A stretch of 23,661 bases of DNA. Source: Oscillospiraceae bacterium UBA4632. Its GTDB lineage: Bacteria; Bacillota; Clostridia; Oscillospirales; Oscillospiraceae. The translations under genes were made by a program, and so were the position numbers. The notes beneath the pieces are model-generated. The model made no database searches. It saw only the letters and a program-made list of their open reading frames with translations, and was not told where the DNA came from. Location of the stretch: contig DHMW01000053.1 of NCBI GenBank assembly GCA_002405995.1, positions 1 through 23,661 on the forward strand, in the 5' to 3' direction. Below are positions 1 through 6,508 of this stretch, piece by piece; within the stretch, counting starts at the first letter, position 1; every line of letters starts with the position of its first letter.

Positions 1-1330
1 GCAGATCGGCGCAGCCGCCGGGGCTGAGACGCGCGGCGATGTATTGCCGGTCCAGCCGTGCGAGGTGTTCTTTACAGTTTTCCTGTGTCAGCGTGGGAAG
101 AAGTGCCTGCGCTTCGCGGCGTGCTCTGCGCGCGGCGTCCAGCCCACCGCGTCGGATCATGTTCGTATCCTCCACAGCAGCGATGAGCGCAAGCAGCGCG
201 ACAGCGGACGCGTCATTGAGAGAATAACCTTCGTTGAGGCAACGCTTGAGTGTTGGGAGGCCAATGATTGTCACAGAGGGAAAACCGTTCGCGGCCTCGC
301 CGCGGATGCCGGCGATACCGTAGAGCCGCCGGCACTGCTGACCGAACGTTTCCTCTCCTTCGCCGGCTGGCGTTGCGCAGGTCAGAAGCGCGTATCGTCC
401 CATCGCGGCGCTGAGAGTAAGCGCGCGGTCGATGTCACGCTGCGATGCAGTGCAGACATGTCCGGCGCCGAGCGCGCCGCACAGCAGCCCGAGAGAATAG
501 ATCAGCCCCTTGTGCGTGTTCACGCCGCCGGTCGCGGCGAGCATGGCGCGCTCTGCCTGCTGGCCCGCGCTTTGCAGCAGGGGAAAAAGATCTTCGGCAG
601 ATGCATCCTCGTGATCCCAGCCAATGAGAAACATCCGCCCAAACCACGGCGCGAGCGCGGCGGCACTGTCAAGAAAGGTGGTAAGGTCCATATCGTCGTG
701 CGAACCTGAGTTCGCGCGGTCAACCAGCCCTGGCTTAGGAGTCGCGGAAACCTCGCGCAGCATCGCACGCAAGGCACAGGAAATACAGTGTGACGCAGCA
801 CGATCGCGAAAATAATCGTCCAGTATGCTGACGATCTTGCTGCGCAGCTCTGCGACCGTGTGCGCGCGGCTTCGTCCACAAATTTTAGCGTTCTCGCCGC
901 AGAGCAGGCAGCGGCGAGGCGGAAGACTGAATTTAGAGCGAGAAAGGGCAGTTCCGCTGCCGTCCAGCACATCCAGGTCGAAAAGCCGGCCGAGCGGATG
1001 CGCTTCCTCCAGAGAAACGGTTTGCCGCTTGACTTGGGCGCCTGCAAGGTCGAGCGCCAGCAGCGCTTCGTCGCCTGTGGGGAGGGAAATGGTCTCCTCG
1101 CGCAGGATATGCCCCGCGAAGATGCCGCGCAGTGCGGCAAGCCCTTCGCAAAACGCCGCATGTGCCAACGGAAACTGCTTGATGTCGCCGGGGATATTCA
1201 TGCTGGCGCTCACAAGACTGGCGCAGCCCGATGCGAGCATGGCCTGTTGGCGTTCCGCACGCGCGCTCCTGTTTTCAAGCACTTCTTCAAGGGTAACTCG
1301 CGGGCCGGTAAAAACACGGTCAATGTTCAT
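1..1330 (-). CDS. citXG: CitXG: apo-citrate lyase phosphoribosyl-dephospho-CoA transferase fused to triphosphoribosyl-dephospho-CoA synthase (C-terminus cut by window edge)
   Basis: Bifunctional maturation enzyme for the citrate-lyase-type carrier protein. The CitG part makes triphosphoribosyl-dephospho-CoA from dephospho-CoA and ATP; the CitX part attaches it to the CitD serine. Reading from the ATG at 1330, residues about 1-170 are CitX-like (MNIPGDIKQFP at 44-54, GRLFDLDVLDG at 114-124, a CxxC at 141-144). Residues about 175-443 are CitG-like (EVSATPKPGLVDR at 193-205, then the SGSHDDMD block and later GGVNTHKGLIYSLGLL). The frame stays open to base 1 and reaches LSPGGCADL, close to the usual CitG C-terminus, so only some 10-20 residues should be missing. 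The start overlaps the end of citC by 11 bp, implying translational coupling. CitX-CitG fusions are known in other bacteria. The partner is surely the CitDEF lyase encoded divergently at 5314-8064. Confidence 0.92.
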   Translation of the reverse strand, partial: MNIDRVFTGPRVTLEEVLENRSARAERQQAMLASGCASLVSASMNIPGDIKQFPLAHAAFCEGLAALRGIFAGHILREETISLPTGDEALLALDLAGAQVKRQTVSLEEAHPLGRLFDLDVLDGSGTALSRSKFSLPPRRCLLCGENAKICGRSRAHTVAELRSKIVSILDDYFRDRAASHCISCALRAMLREVSATPKPGLVDRANSGSHDDMDLTTFLDSAAALAPWFGRMFLIGWDHEDASAEDLFPLLQSAGQQAERAMLAATGGVNTHKGLIYSLGLLCGALGAGHVCTASQRDIDRALTLSAAMGRYALLTCATPAGEGEETFGQQCRRLYGIAGIRGEAANGFPSVTIIGLPTLKRCLNEGYSLNDASAVALLALIAAVEDTNMIRRGGLDAARRARREAQALLPTLTQENCKEHLARLDRQYIAARLSPGGCADL

Positions 1331-2342
1331 GTTCCGCCGCCTTGTACATTTCTTTTAGGTAACGCTGTGTTGGCTCTGGCACAAGCCGCAGCACCTCGCC
1401 GCACACGCCCCTTTCTTTAAGCAGCGCGCGCACGCGCGAGGCGCTGACAGGGGCGCCGTCCGGCGCGAAGCGCGGGATCTCGGTAAATTCGATGCCATGG
1501 CGCGGCAGAATGCCGCGCATGGCGTTATTGTAGCAGGCAGTGGTGGGGTCGAGCGGCTCCTGCCCCGCAAAGCGCCGCGTGATGTGCAGCACGGGCGCGA
1601 TGGCCTCGGCAAAGAGCGTAACATCCAGCTCGCTTTGCAGTGCGGCAGCGCTTTCGCCGTCCTTGAGGAAATAGGTGGGGAAGGTGGCCGAGGAGATCAT
1701 ATACGGTCCGCTCGGATGCACGCGCACATTGGCGAGGTCTGCTGTGCCCTCGCGCACAAGGCGGAGACGCACCTCGGTGGGAAAGAGCGAACGGTCCTCC
1801 TCCACCACAAAAAGATGCAGCGCGTCGCAGTGCGCGGCGGCGTATTCCACCAGCGCGCGGTGGCCCAGAGTAAAGGGATTGGCGTTCATCACGACTGCGC
1901 CAACGGTCCGGTGCTCATCGCCCCTTTTCAGAAGGGGGAGTGCAAAACGGCGCGGACCGCCGGGGCGGTTTTCGAGCAGTACGAGTGCGTCCGTGCGCAC
2001 GACGGGATAGAATCCGCAGGCGGAGAACAGCGGCTCGTTGTGCGCGCGTGTGATGACGCGCAGGTCGTAATAACCCCTGGAGAAACGATCCTGAACAAGC
2101 TGCGAGATAAGAGCGCCGAGAGCGTTCTGCCCACGCAGCGCTTCCTCCACGGCAAAGCACTTGAGAAGCCCCTTGGCTGCGCAGCCGCAGCCGCGCAGCG
2201 TGTTGTTTTCATCAAAAACGCCGAAGGCGGCGTCGATATCCGTTTCATAGCCGAGGGCGTGGTGTGCCAAAAAGGCGCGAAGCATCGCCGCGTCTTTCGC
2301 TACCTCAACAGAAAGCGCGCGGACCGTGATGGTGTCGTTCAT
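1320..2342 (-). CDS. citC: CitC: [citrate (pro-3S)-lyase] ligase (acetate:SH-citrate-lyase ligase)
   Basis: ATP-dependent ligase that acetylates the thiol of the phosphoribosyl-dephospho-CoA group on the lyase carrier protein, switching the lyase on. 340 aa from the ATG at 2342. An in-frame GTG at 2351 lies right against the ribosome binding site (GAGGGGG near 2355-2361), so the ATG with about 10 nt spacing is preferred. The N-terminal ~130 residues form a GNAT-like domain. The C-terminal part is a cytidylyltransferase-like nucleotide-binding domain with NANPFTLGH (153-161), carrying the TxGH signature, and the family block ISSATFPTYFL further on. Length fits the family. It lies between an amidohydrolase gene and citXG on the minus strand. 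Family specificity for citrate versus citramalate lyase cannot be read from the sequence. Confidence 0.93.
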   Translation of the reverse strand: MNDTITVRALSVEVAKDAAMLRAFLAHHALGYETDIDAAFGVFDENNTLRGCGCAAKGLLKCFAVEEALRGQNALGALISQLVQDRFSRGYYDLRVITRAHNEPLFSACGFYPVVRTDALVLLENRPGGPRRFALPLLKRGDEHRTVGAVVMNANPFTLGHRALVEYAAAHCDALHLFVVEEDRSLFPTEVRLRLVREGTADLANVRVHPSGPYMISSATFPTYFLKDGESAAALQSELDVTLFAEAIAPVLHITRRFAGQEPLDPTTACYNNAMRGILPRHGIEFTEIPRFAPDGAPVSASRVRALLKERGVCGEVLRLVPEPTQRYLKEMYKAAEHEH

Positions 2343-2406
2343 TTTTGGCACACCCCCTCAAGCGTATGAAAAAGGAGAATAAAGCGATATAGAGATGCGG
2401 CGATGT

Positions 2407-3228
2407 TCAGAAGCCGTAGAGCTCGGCTGGATTCTCAGCAAGTGCAAGCGCACGTGCCTTCTCCGTTGGCAGCCAGCGCGCGATAAGCTCGGTAAGCTCC
2501 CACTCGTCAGGCTTGACCTTCTCCGTCACGTGGGGAAAGTCCGTGCCCCACACGACGCGCTCGGGTGCGAAGGCGGCGATGGCTTCGGCGGTCTTGCAGG
2601 CGTCCTCCCAGGGACGCCCGGACACGGTGTTGAGATAGGGACCGGAGAGCTTGATCCAAGTGTTGCCGCGGTCGATCAGCTCCTGCAAAAACTGCCATGC
2701 GGGGTCGTTGATGCCGAGCTGGGGATCAAGCCGCCCCATGTGGTCGATAACCACCTTGCAGTCAAGCCTGCGGATAACATCGGCATGCGCGGCAAGCTGC
2801 CGCGCGCTCATGTGCAGCTGCATATTCCAGCCCAGATGCTTTACACGCTCGCTCAGCGGTGCGCAATCGTCAAAGGAGACAACGGCGTTGCTGGGATTCC
2901 AGACGCTGAAGCGCAGGCCGCGCACGCCGCCGCGATGCAGGCGTTCAAGCTCGGCATCGCTCACAGTGCCGTCCGCTACAGCGATCCCGCGGCAGTTTTC
3001 GCTGCCGAAGCGCTCGATGGCGTCGAGCAGGCAGCTGTTGTCCAGCGCAAAGGGCTTGGCCTGAACAAAGACCGCGCGCGGGAGACCCAGTTCGTCGGCG
3101 AGTTTGCGATAGGTTTCCACCGTGCCGATCTGAGCGGCGGCCTTGCCGTCGTTCGGGAAGGCGGGATCAATGATATGCAGATGTGCGTTGCAGGCGTTCT
3201 GCGGCATGGAAAAGGAAAGGGAGCTCAT
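2407..3228 (-). CDS. Amidohydrolase-2 family metal-dependent hydrolase (lactonase-like, LigI/galactarolactone-isomerase relatives)
   Basis: 273-aa TIM-barrel hydrolase of the amidohydrolase superfamily (PF04909/COG3618 type). Visible landmarks are the N-terminal HxH pair (NAHLHIID, His16 and His18), LHM at 139-141, VIDHMGR at 160-166, IKLSGPY at 192-198, VVWGTDFPH at 225-233 with Asp230, and the C-terminal NPAELYGF signature. Characterised relatives include 2-pyrone-4,6-dicarboxylate lactonase, sulfomuconolactone hydrolase and D-galactarolactone isomerase, all acting on lactones of polycarboxylic or sugar acids. That makes ring opening of a lactone form of the pathway substrate a reasonable inference. 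The start at 3228 has an excellent GGAGGAG site 6 nt upstream. It is the first gene of the minus-strand operon with citC and citXG (64-bp gap before citC), which links it to the CitDEF pathway. The exact substrate is unknown. Confidence 0.85.
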   Translation of the reverse strand: MSSLSFSMPQNACNAHLHIIDPAFPNDGKAAAQIGTVETYRKLADELGLPRAVFVQAKPFALDNSCLLDAIERFGSENCRGIAVADGTVSDAELERLHRGGVRGLRFSVWNPSNAVVSFDDCAPLSERVKHLGWNMQLHMSARQLAAHADVIRRLDCKVVIDHMGRLDPQLGINDPAWQFLQELIDRGNTWIKLSGPYLNTVSGRPWEDACKTAEAIAAFAPERVVWGTDFPHVTEKVKPDEWELTELIARWLPTEKARALALAENPAELYGF

Positions 3229-3485
3229 GCTGTACTCCTCCGGTCATCGTGTGATATCTATATTGAAACGATAACACGGGCAGGCGTGCTTGAAAAGCAC
3301 AAAGACGGGACATGTGCGCAACAAAAAGTTGCACTGCCCCGCCAAGCGCGGCATGCAACAAAAAGGTGCGTATATTCAAAAAATTTGTGCTTTTCTTTAG
3401 CGCTGCCTTGCATGTAATATGACATTGGTATCAAATAAGATAACAAAATTTTCTATCGGGAAGATGCGTGGAAAGGGAAAAATTC
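3229..3485. promoter_or_regulatory. Divergent promoter/operator region between the maturation operon and the leuCD-citDEF operon
   Basis: This 257-bp AT-richer gap separates two operons read outward and encodes nothing convincing. It holds a short inverted repeat GTGCTT-GAA-AAGCAC (3286-3300), two copies of a GCAACAAAAA-centred motif (3318-3332 and 3355-3369) and AT-rich tracts. A weak sigma-A-like candidate for the plus operon is TTGCAT (3408-3413), 17-bp spacer, TCAAAT (3431-3436); another possible -10 is TAATAT at 3415-3420. No minus-strand promoter stands out, although TATAGA-like sequence lies near 3253-3258. The leuC-like gene has GAAAGGG at 3471-3477 as its ribosome binding site. Confidence 0.6.
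3318..3369. repeat. Two near-identical 15-bp direct repeats, candidate operator
   Basis: GCAACAAAAAGTTGC (3318-3332) and GCAACAAAAAGGTGC (3355-3369) differ at one base and start 37 bp apart. The first copy is a dyad (GCAAC, five A, GTTGC). The core GCAACAAAAA recurs at 12309-12318 upstream of the TRAP transporter gene, so this may be a shared regulator site. The binding protein is not identified. Confidence 0.5.
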
Positions 3486-4766
3486 ATGAAACGAACAGCG
3501 ATTATGAAGATCATGGAGCGCGCCTGCGGCCACGAGGTCAAAATCGGCGACCGCGTCTGGTGCCATGTCGATCTTGCGTCCGCACGCGACTTCGGCGGTG
3601 CGAACTGCGTTCTGCAATTTGAAAAGGAGATGGGCAGGGATGCGAAGGTCTGGGATCCGGACAAGGTCGCTTACACTTTCGACCTACAGGCGCCATCTCA
3701 CTCTGAGAAGGTCTCGAACAACCAGAAGATCATCCGCGAGTTCGCCAAGCGTCAGGGCATCAAAAACCTCTTCGACATCAACCATGGCATCGGTCAGCAT
3801 GTTATGCTGGAGGCAGGCCTTATCAAACCCGGCGACGTCGTGCTCGGCACGGACAGCCACATGAATCTGCTCGGCGCGGTCGGCGCGTTTGCGACGGGCG
3901 TCGGCAACTCCGATGTGGCGGCATCCTACGTCGGTGGCCTGAGTTGGTTCCGCGTGCCGGAGACGATGAAGATCGAGGTCACCGGTACGTTCCAGAAGGG
4001 TGTCTGCATGCGCGACCTGCTGACTTACATCGTCGGCGACCTCGGCGCAGGCGGCATGGATTATCTTGCGGTCGAATTTACCGGCGAAACGATCGACCGT
4101 GCGAGCCTTGCCGAGCGCATCACCCTCTGCTCCATGGTCACGGAGATGAGCGGCAAGGTGCCCCTCATCATGCCGAGCGGCGAAGTGCTCGACTGGATGG
4201 TCGAGCGCGCCGGCGAGGAGGTCAGGGAGCGCGTGCGCACCCTTTCCGCCGATGACGGTGCGCCGTATTGCAGGGTCCTGCACTACGATGTGAGTGAGCT
4301 TGCGCCGATGGTATCCTGTCCGGATGCGCCGGACAACGTCAAGCCCGTGACCGAGGTCGCCGGCACGCACGTCGATCAGGTGCATATCGGCTCGTGCTCC
4401 AATGGCCGCTTTGAGGATATCGAGGCTGCCTACAAGGTCCTGATGGCGGGCGGCGGCAGGGTCGATCCCTCGACGCGCGTGATCATTACGCCGAGCACCA
4501 CCGAGGTGCAGATCGCCTGCGCCAAAGCCGGCATGATCGAGAAATTCCTGGAGGCCGGCATCGTCTTTACAAATCCGACCTGTGCGCTCTGCACGGCGGA
4601 GCATTACGGCGCGCTGCCGAACGGCGACGTGGGCTGCGCGACGAATAACCGTAACTTCATCGGCAAGGTCGGCAAGGGGAGCCACACCTATCTGATGAGT
4701 CCGATGACCGCGATGGCGACCGCCATCCGCGGCTGCATCACCGACCCGAGAGAAATTCTCGGCTGA
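3486..4766 (+). CDS. Aconitase-superfamily hydro-lyase, large subunit (LeuC/homoaconitase/dimethylmalate-dehydratase-like)
   Basis: 426-aa [4Fe-4S] hydro-lyase large subunit, the size of the two-subunit LeuC/HACN group. Cluster ligands are visible: GSCSNGR with Cys304, and PTCALC with Cys366 and Cys369, followed by NNRNFIGKVGKG. Presumed reaction: reversible hydration of an unsaturated di- or tricarboxylate, feeding the CitDEF lyase. Several active-site blocks are unusual. The normal Asp-His pair near residue 66 reads DLQAP (Asp66-Leu67), the usual GICHQ block reads GIGQH (101-105), and the usual TDSHTxxxG reads TDSHMNLLG (122-130). The ATG at 3486 is chosen over the in-frame GTG at 3468 because GAAAGGG (3471-3477) sits 8 nt before it and would be inside the longer reading. 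leuD-like follows after 15 bp. Mesaconase, 2,3-dimethylmalate dehydratase or an aconitase-like role are all possible; leucine biosynthesis is unlikely in this setting. Confidence 0.88.
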   Translation: MKRTAIMKIMERACGHEVKIGDRVWCHVDLASARDFGGANCVLQFEKEMGRDAKVWDPDKVAYTFDLQAPSHSEKVSNNQKIIREFAKRQGIKNLFDINHGIGQHVMLEAGLIKPGDVVLGTDSHMNLLGAVGAFATGVGNSDVAASYVGGLSWFRVPETMKIEVTGTFQKGVCMRDLLTYIVGDLGAGGMDYLAVEFTGETIDRASLAERITLCSMVTEMSGKVPLIMPSGEVLDWMVERAGEEVRERVRTLSADDGAPYCRVLHYDVSELAPMVSCPDAPDNVKPVTEVAGTHVDQVHIGSCSNGRFEDIEAAYKVLMAGGGRVDPSTRVIITPSTTEVQIACAKAGMIEKFLEAGIVFTNPTCALCTAEHYGALPNGDVGCATNNRNFIGKVGKGSHTYLMSPMTAMATAIRGCITDPREILG

Positions 4767-4781
4767 GAGGAGGAAGAGACT

Positions 4782-5300
4782 ATGAGCAAGCTTCATGCGC
4801 GTGCGTGGGTATTCGGCGATGACGTCGATACCGACCTGATCTACCACAATAAATACCTCGCCGAGACCGATCCGAAGAATATGCCGCAGTACGCCTTTGA
4901 ATACTATCCTGGCAAGGAGGATTTTGCCAAGGAGGTCAGACCGGGCGATATCGTCGTGGCGGGCAAAAACTTCGGCTGCGGCTCGAGCCGTGAGCACGCG
5001 GTATACTGTTTGCAGTACGCGGGCGTTCCCTGCGTGCTGGCGGAGACCTGCTCGCGCATTTACTACCGCAACGCCATCAATAACGGCTATCCGGTACTCT
5101 TCGTCAAGGGCATTTCCGACGCCATCAAGAACGGCGATATCAAGGACGGCGATATGCTGGAGGTGGACACGGACTCCGGTGAGATCGTCAACACCGCGAA
5201 CGGCAGAATGTTCCACGGCGACGCCGTGAGCGACCTGGAGCACGATATTATGGAGGCCGGCGGCCTGTTCCAGTACATGAAGAAAAGCGCAAAGGGATAA
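4782..5300 (+). CDS. Aconitase-superfamily hydro-lyase, small (swivel) subunit (LeuD-like)
   Basis: 172-aa swivelling-domain partner of the preceding large subunit. It carries FGDDVDTDLI (11-20) and the nearly invariant GKNFGCGSSREHA (61-73), which supplies the catalytic serine and substrate-binding Arg. The loop that sets substrate choice in this family reads YLAET (25-29). In archaeal homoaconitase this loop is YLRT, where Arg holds the distal carboxylate; in isopropylmalate isomerases it is hydrophobic. An Ala at that place suggests a small, uncharged substituent such as a methyl group, which is my inference. The gene has an AGGAGG site a few bases after the leuC-like stop and precedes citD by 13 bp, so it is inside the lyase operon. 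Confidence 0.9.
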   Translation: MSKLHARAWVFGDDVDTDLIYHNKYLAETDPKNMPQYAFEYYPGKEDFAKEVRPGDIVVAGKNFGCGSSREHAVYCLQYAGVPCVLAETCSRIYYRNAINNGYPVLFVKGISDAIKNGDIKDGDMLEVDTDSGEIVNTANGRMFHGDAVSDLEHDIMEAGGLFQYMKKSAKG

Positions 5301-5313
5301 AAAGGAGACAGCT

Positions 5314-5616
5314 ATGGAATTGAAAAAACCGGCAGTTGCCGGGACCATGGAGTCCAGCGACGTCATGGTAATGCTCCGCCCCAACGAGGGTAAGGGCATC
5401 GAGATCGACATCCAGAGCGACGTGAAGGCGATGTTTGGCGATGCGATCGAAGCCAGCATCCGCGAGGTGCTCGCGGACTTCGGCGTGAGCAATGCCGTCG
5501 TCTCGGTCGTGGACAAGGGCGCGCTCGACTTTGTCATCCGCGCAAGAATGCAGTGCGCGGTCTGCCGCGCGGCGGAGATCGGATACGACTGGGGAAGGGA
5601 GGACGCCCATGTCTGA
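5314..5616 (+). CDS. citD: CitD: citrate-lyase-type acyl carrier protein (gamma subunit)
   Basis: 100-aa carrier subunit that holds the phosphoribosyl-dephospho-CoA arm and passes the acyl group between the alpha and beta subunits. The N-terminal block PAVAGTMESSDVMV matches the CitD family, and Ser14 is the expected attachment residue. FGDAIEASI and DKGALDFVIRARM are the other family blocks. Length is typical (about 95-100 aa). A good AAGGAG site precedes the ATG. The end overlaps the start of the citE-like gene by 8 bp. CitC and CitXG encoded at 1-2342 are its expected modifying enzymes, so the carrier is very likely active. Confidence 0.95.
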   Translation: MELKKPAVAGTMESSDVMVMLRPNEGKGIEIDIQSDVKAMFGDAIEASIREVLADFGVSNAVVSVVDKGALDFVIRARMQCAVCRAAEIGYDWGREDAHV

Positions 5617-6508
5617 AACAAAACTGATGCGTACCTCCATGTACGCCGGCGGAACAAGCCCCGTCAAGATGATCCAGGCGGGCTTTTACAACGAGGACTG
5701 CCTGGTCTACGACCTTGAGGATTCCGTCTCCGCGGGAGAAAAGGACGCGGCGCGCTTCCTCGTTTATAACGCGGTAAAGTATCAGCGCCCCAAGGACAAG
5801 TACATTCTCATCCGCGTCAACGGCATTTACTCCAAGGAGCTCGATGAGGACCTTGAAGCCGCCGTGCGTGCCCAGCCCGACGCCATCCGCATCCCGAAGG
5901 TCGAATACGCCGAAGAGGTGCAGCGCATCGATGCGAAGATGACCGCCATCGAGAAAAAGGCGGGCCTGCCTGTCGGCGGCATCAAGCTGTGGTGCAACAT
6001 CGAGTCCTATCTCGGCGTGATCAACGCCCAGGCGATCGCGGCTGCCAGCCCGCGCGTAGAAGCGATGGCGCTCGGCGCGGAGGACTTTACCGCCAGTATG
6101 TCCGCCCAGCGCACCAAGCCCGGCTGGGAGATCTTCTATGCGCGCAATGCCATCCTCATGGCCTGCCGCGCGGCGGGTATCTCTGCGCAGGACGCAGTCT
6201 TTTCCGATATCAACGATCCCGAGGGACTGCAAAGGGACCTGGAAATGACCCGCACGCTGGGCTTCGACGGCAAGACCTGCGTCCACCCCCGCCAGATCGA
6301 TACGGTGAATGCATGCTTTACCCCGTCGGAAAAGGAGATCCGCAACGCCAAGCGCGTGCTTGAAGCGTTGGAGGAGGCCGCGCGCAACCATACGGGGGTG
6401 TGTGTGCTCGACGGCGGGATGGTCGATAAGCCGATGGAGCTGCGTGCCCGCACGACGCTTGCCAAGGCGGCAGCCGCTGGCATCAAGGTTGGAGGTGTCA
6501 AGGAATGA
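5609..6508 (+). CDS. citE: CitE-like citryl/citramalyl-ACP lyase (beta subunit)
   Basis: 299-aa HpcH/HpaI-superfamily C-C lyase that splits the acyl-carrier-bound hydroxyacid into acetyl-carrier and a 2-oxoacid. Family landmarks are YDLEDSV with the metal-binding region, ILIRVNG, IRIPKVE, LWCNIES and ALGAEDF, then GKTCVHPRQID near the C-terminus. Length is normal. The N-terminal block MYAGGTSPVKM differs from the usual CitE MLFVPGN-type sequence, and TASMSAQRTKPGWE replaces the usual NLRTERS-type region, so the substrate may not be citrate; citramalate is a natural alternative. The ATG at 5609 lies inside the last codons of citD with GGGAGG upstream; longer in-frame starts would overlap citD heavily. 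The stop overlaps the citF start by 4 bp. Confidence 0.92.
   Translation: MSETKLMRTSMYAGGTSPVKMIQAGFYNEDCLVYDLEDSVSAGEKDAARFLVYNAVKYQRPKDKYILIRVNGIYSKELDEDLEAAVRAQPDAIRIPKVEYAEEVQRIDAKMTAIEKKAGLPVGGIKLWCNIESYLGVINAQAIAAASPRVEAMALGAEDFTASMSAQRTKPGWEIFYARNAILMACRAAGISAQDAVFSDINDPEGLQRDLEMTRTLGFDGKTCVHPRQIDTVNACFTPSEKEIRNAKRVLEALEEAARNHTGVCVLDGGMVDKPMELRARTTLAKAAAAGIKVGGVKE

Noticed and set aside
44..1420. Plus-strand open frames at the left edge
   Set aside because: They are the complement of the citXG and citC coding strand, whose CitX, CitG and CitC motifs are unmistakable.
3286..3300. GTGCTT-GAA-AAGCAC inverted repeat as a terminator
   Set aside because: Only six base pairs, no T-run, and it lies in a divergent promoter region where no transcript should end.
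3486..5300. Leucine biosynthesis leuCD
   Set aside because: No leuA or leuB nearby, altered active-site blocks, and an operon shared with a carrier-protein lyase.
3684..5657. 657-codon minus-strand open frame opposite leuCD-citD
   Set aside because: Antisense to three genes with clear family motifs; no recognisable domain or ribosome binding site.
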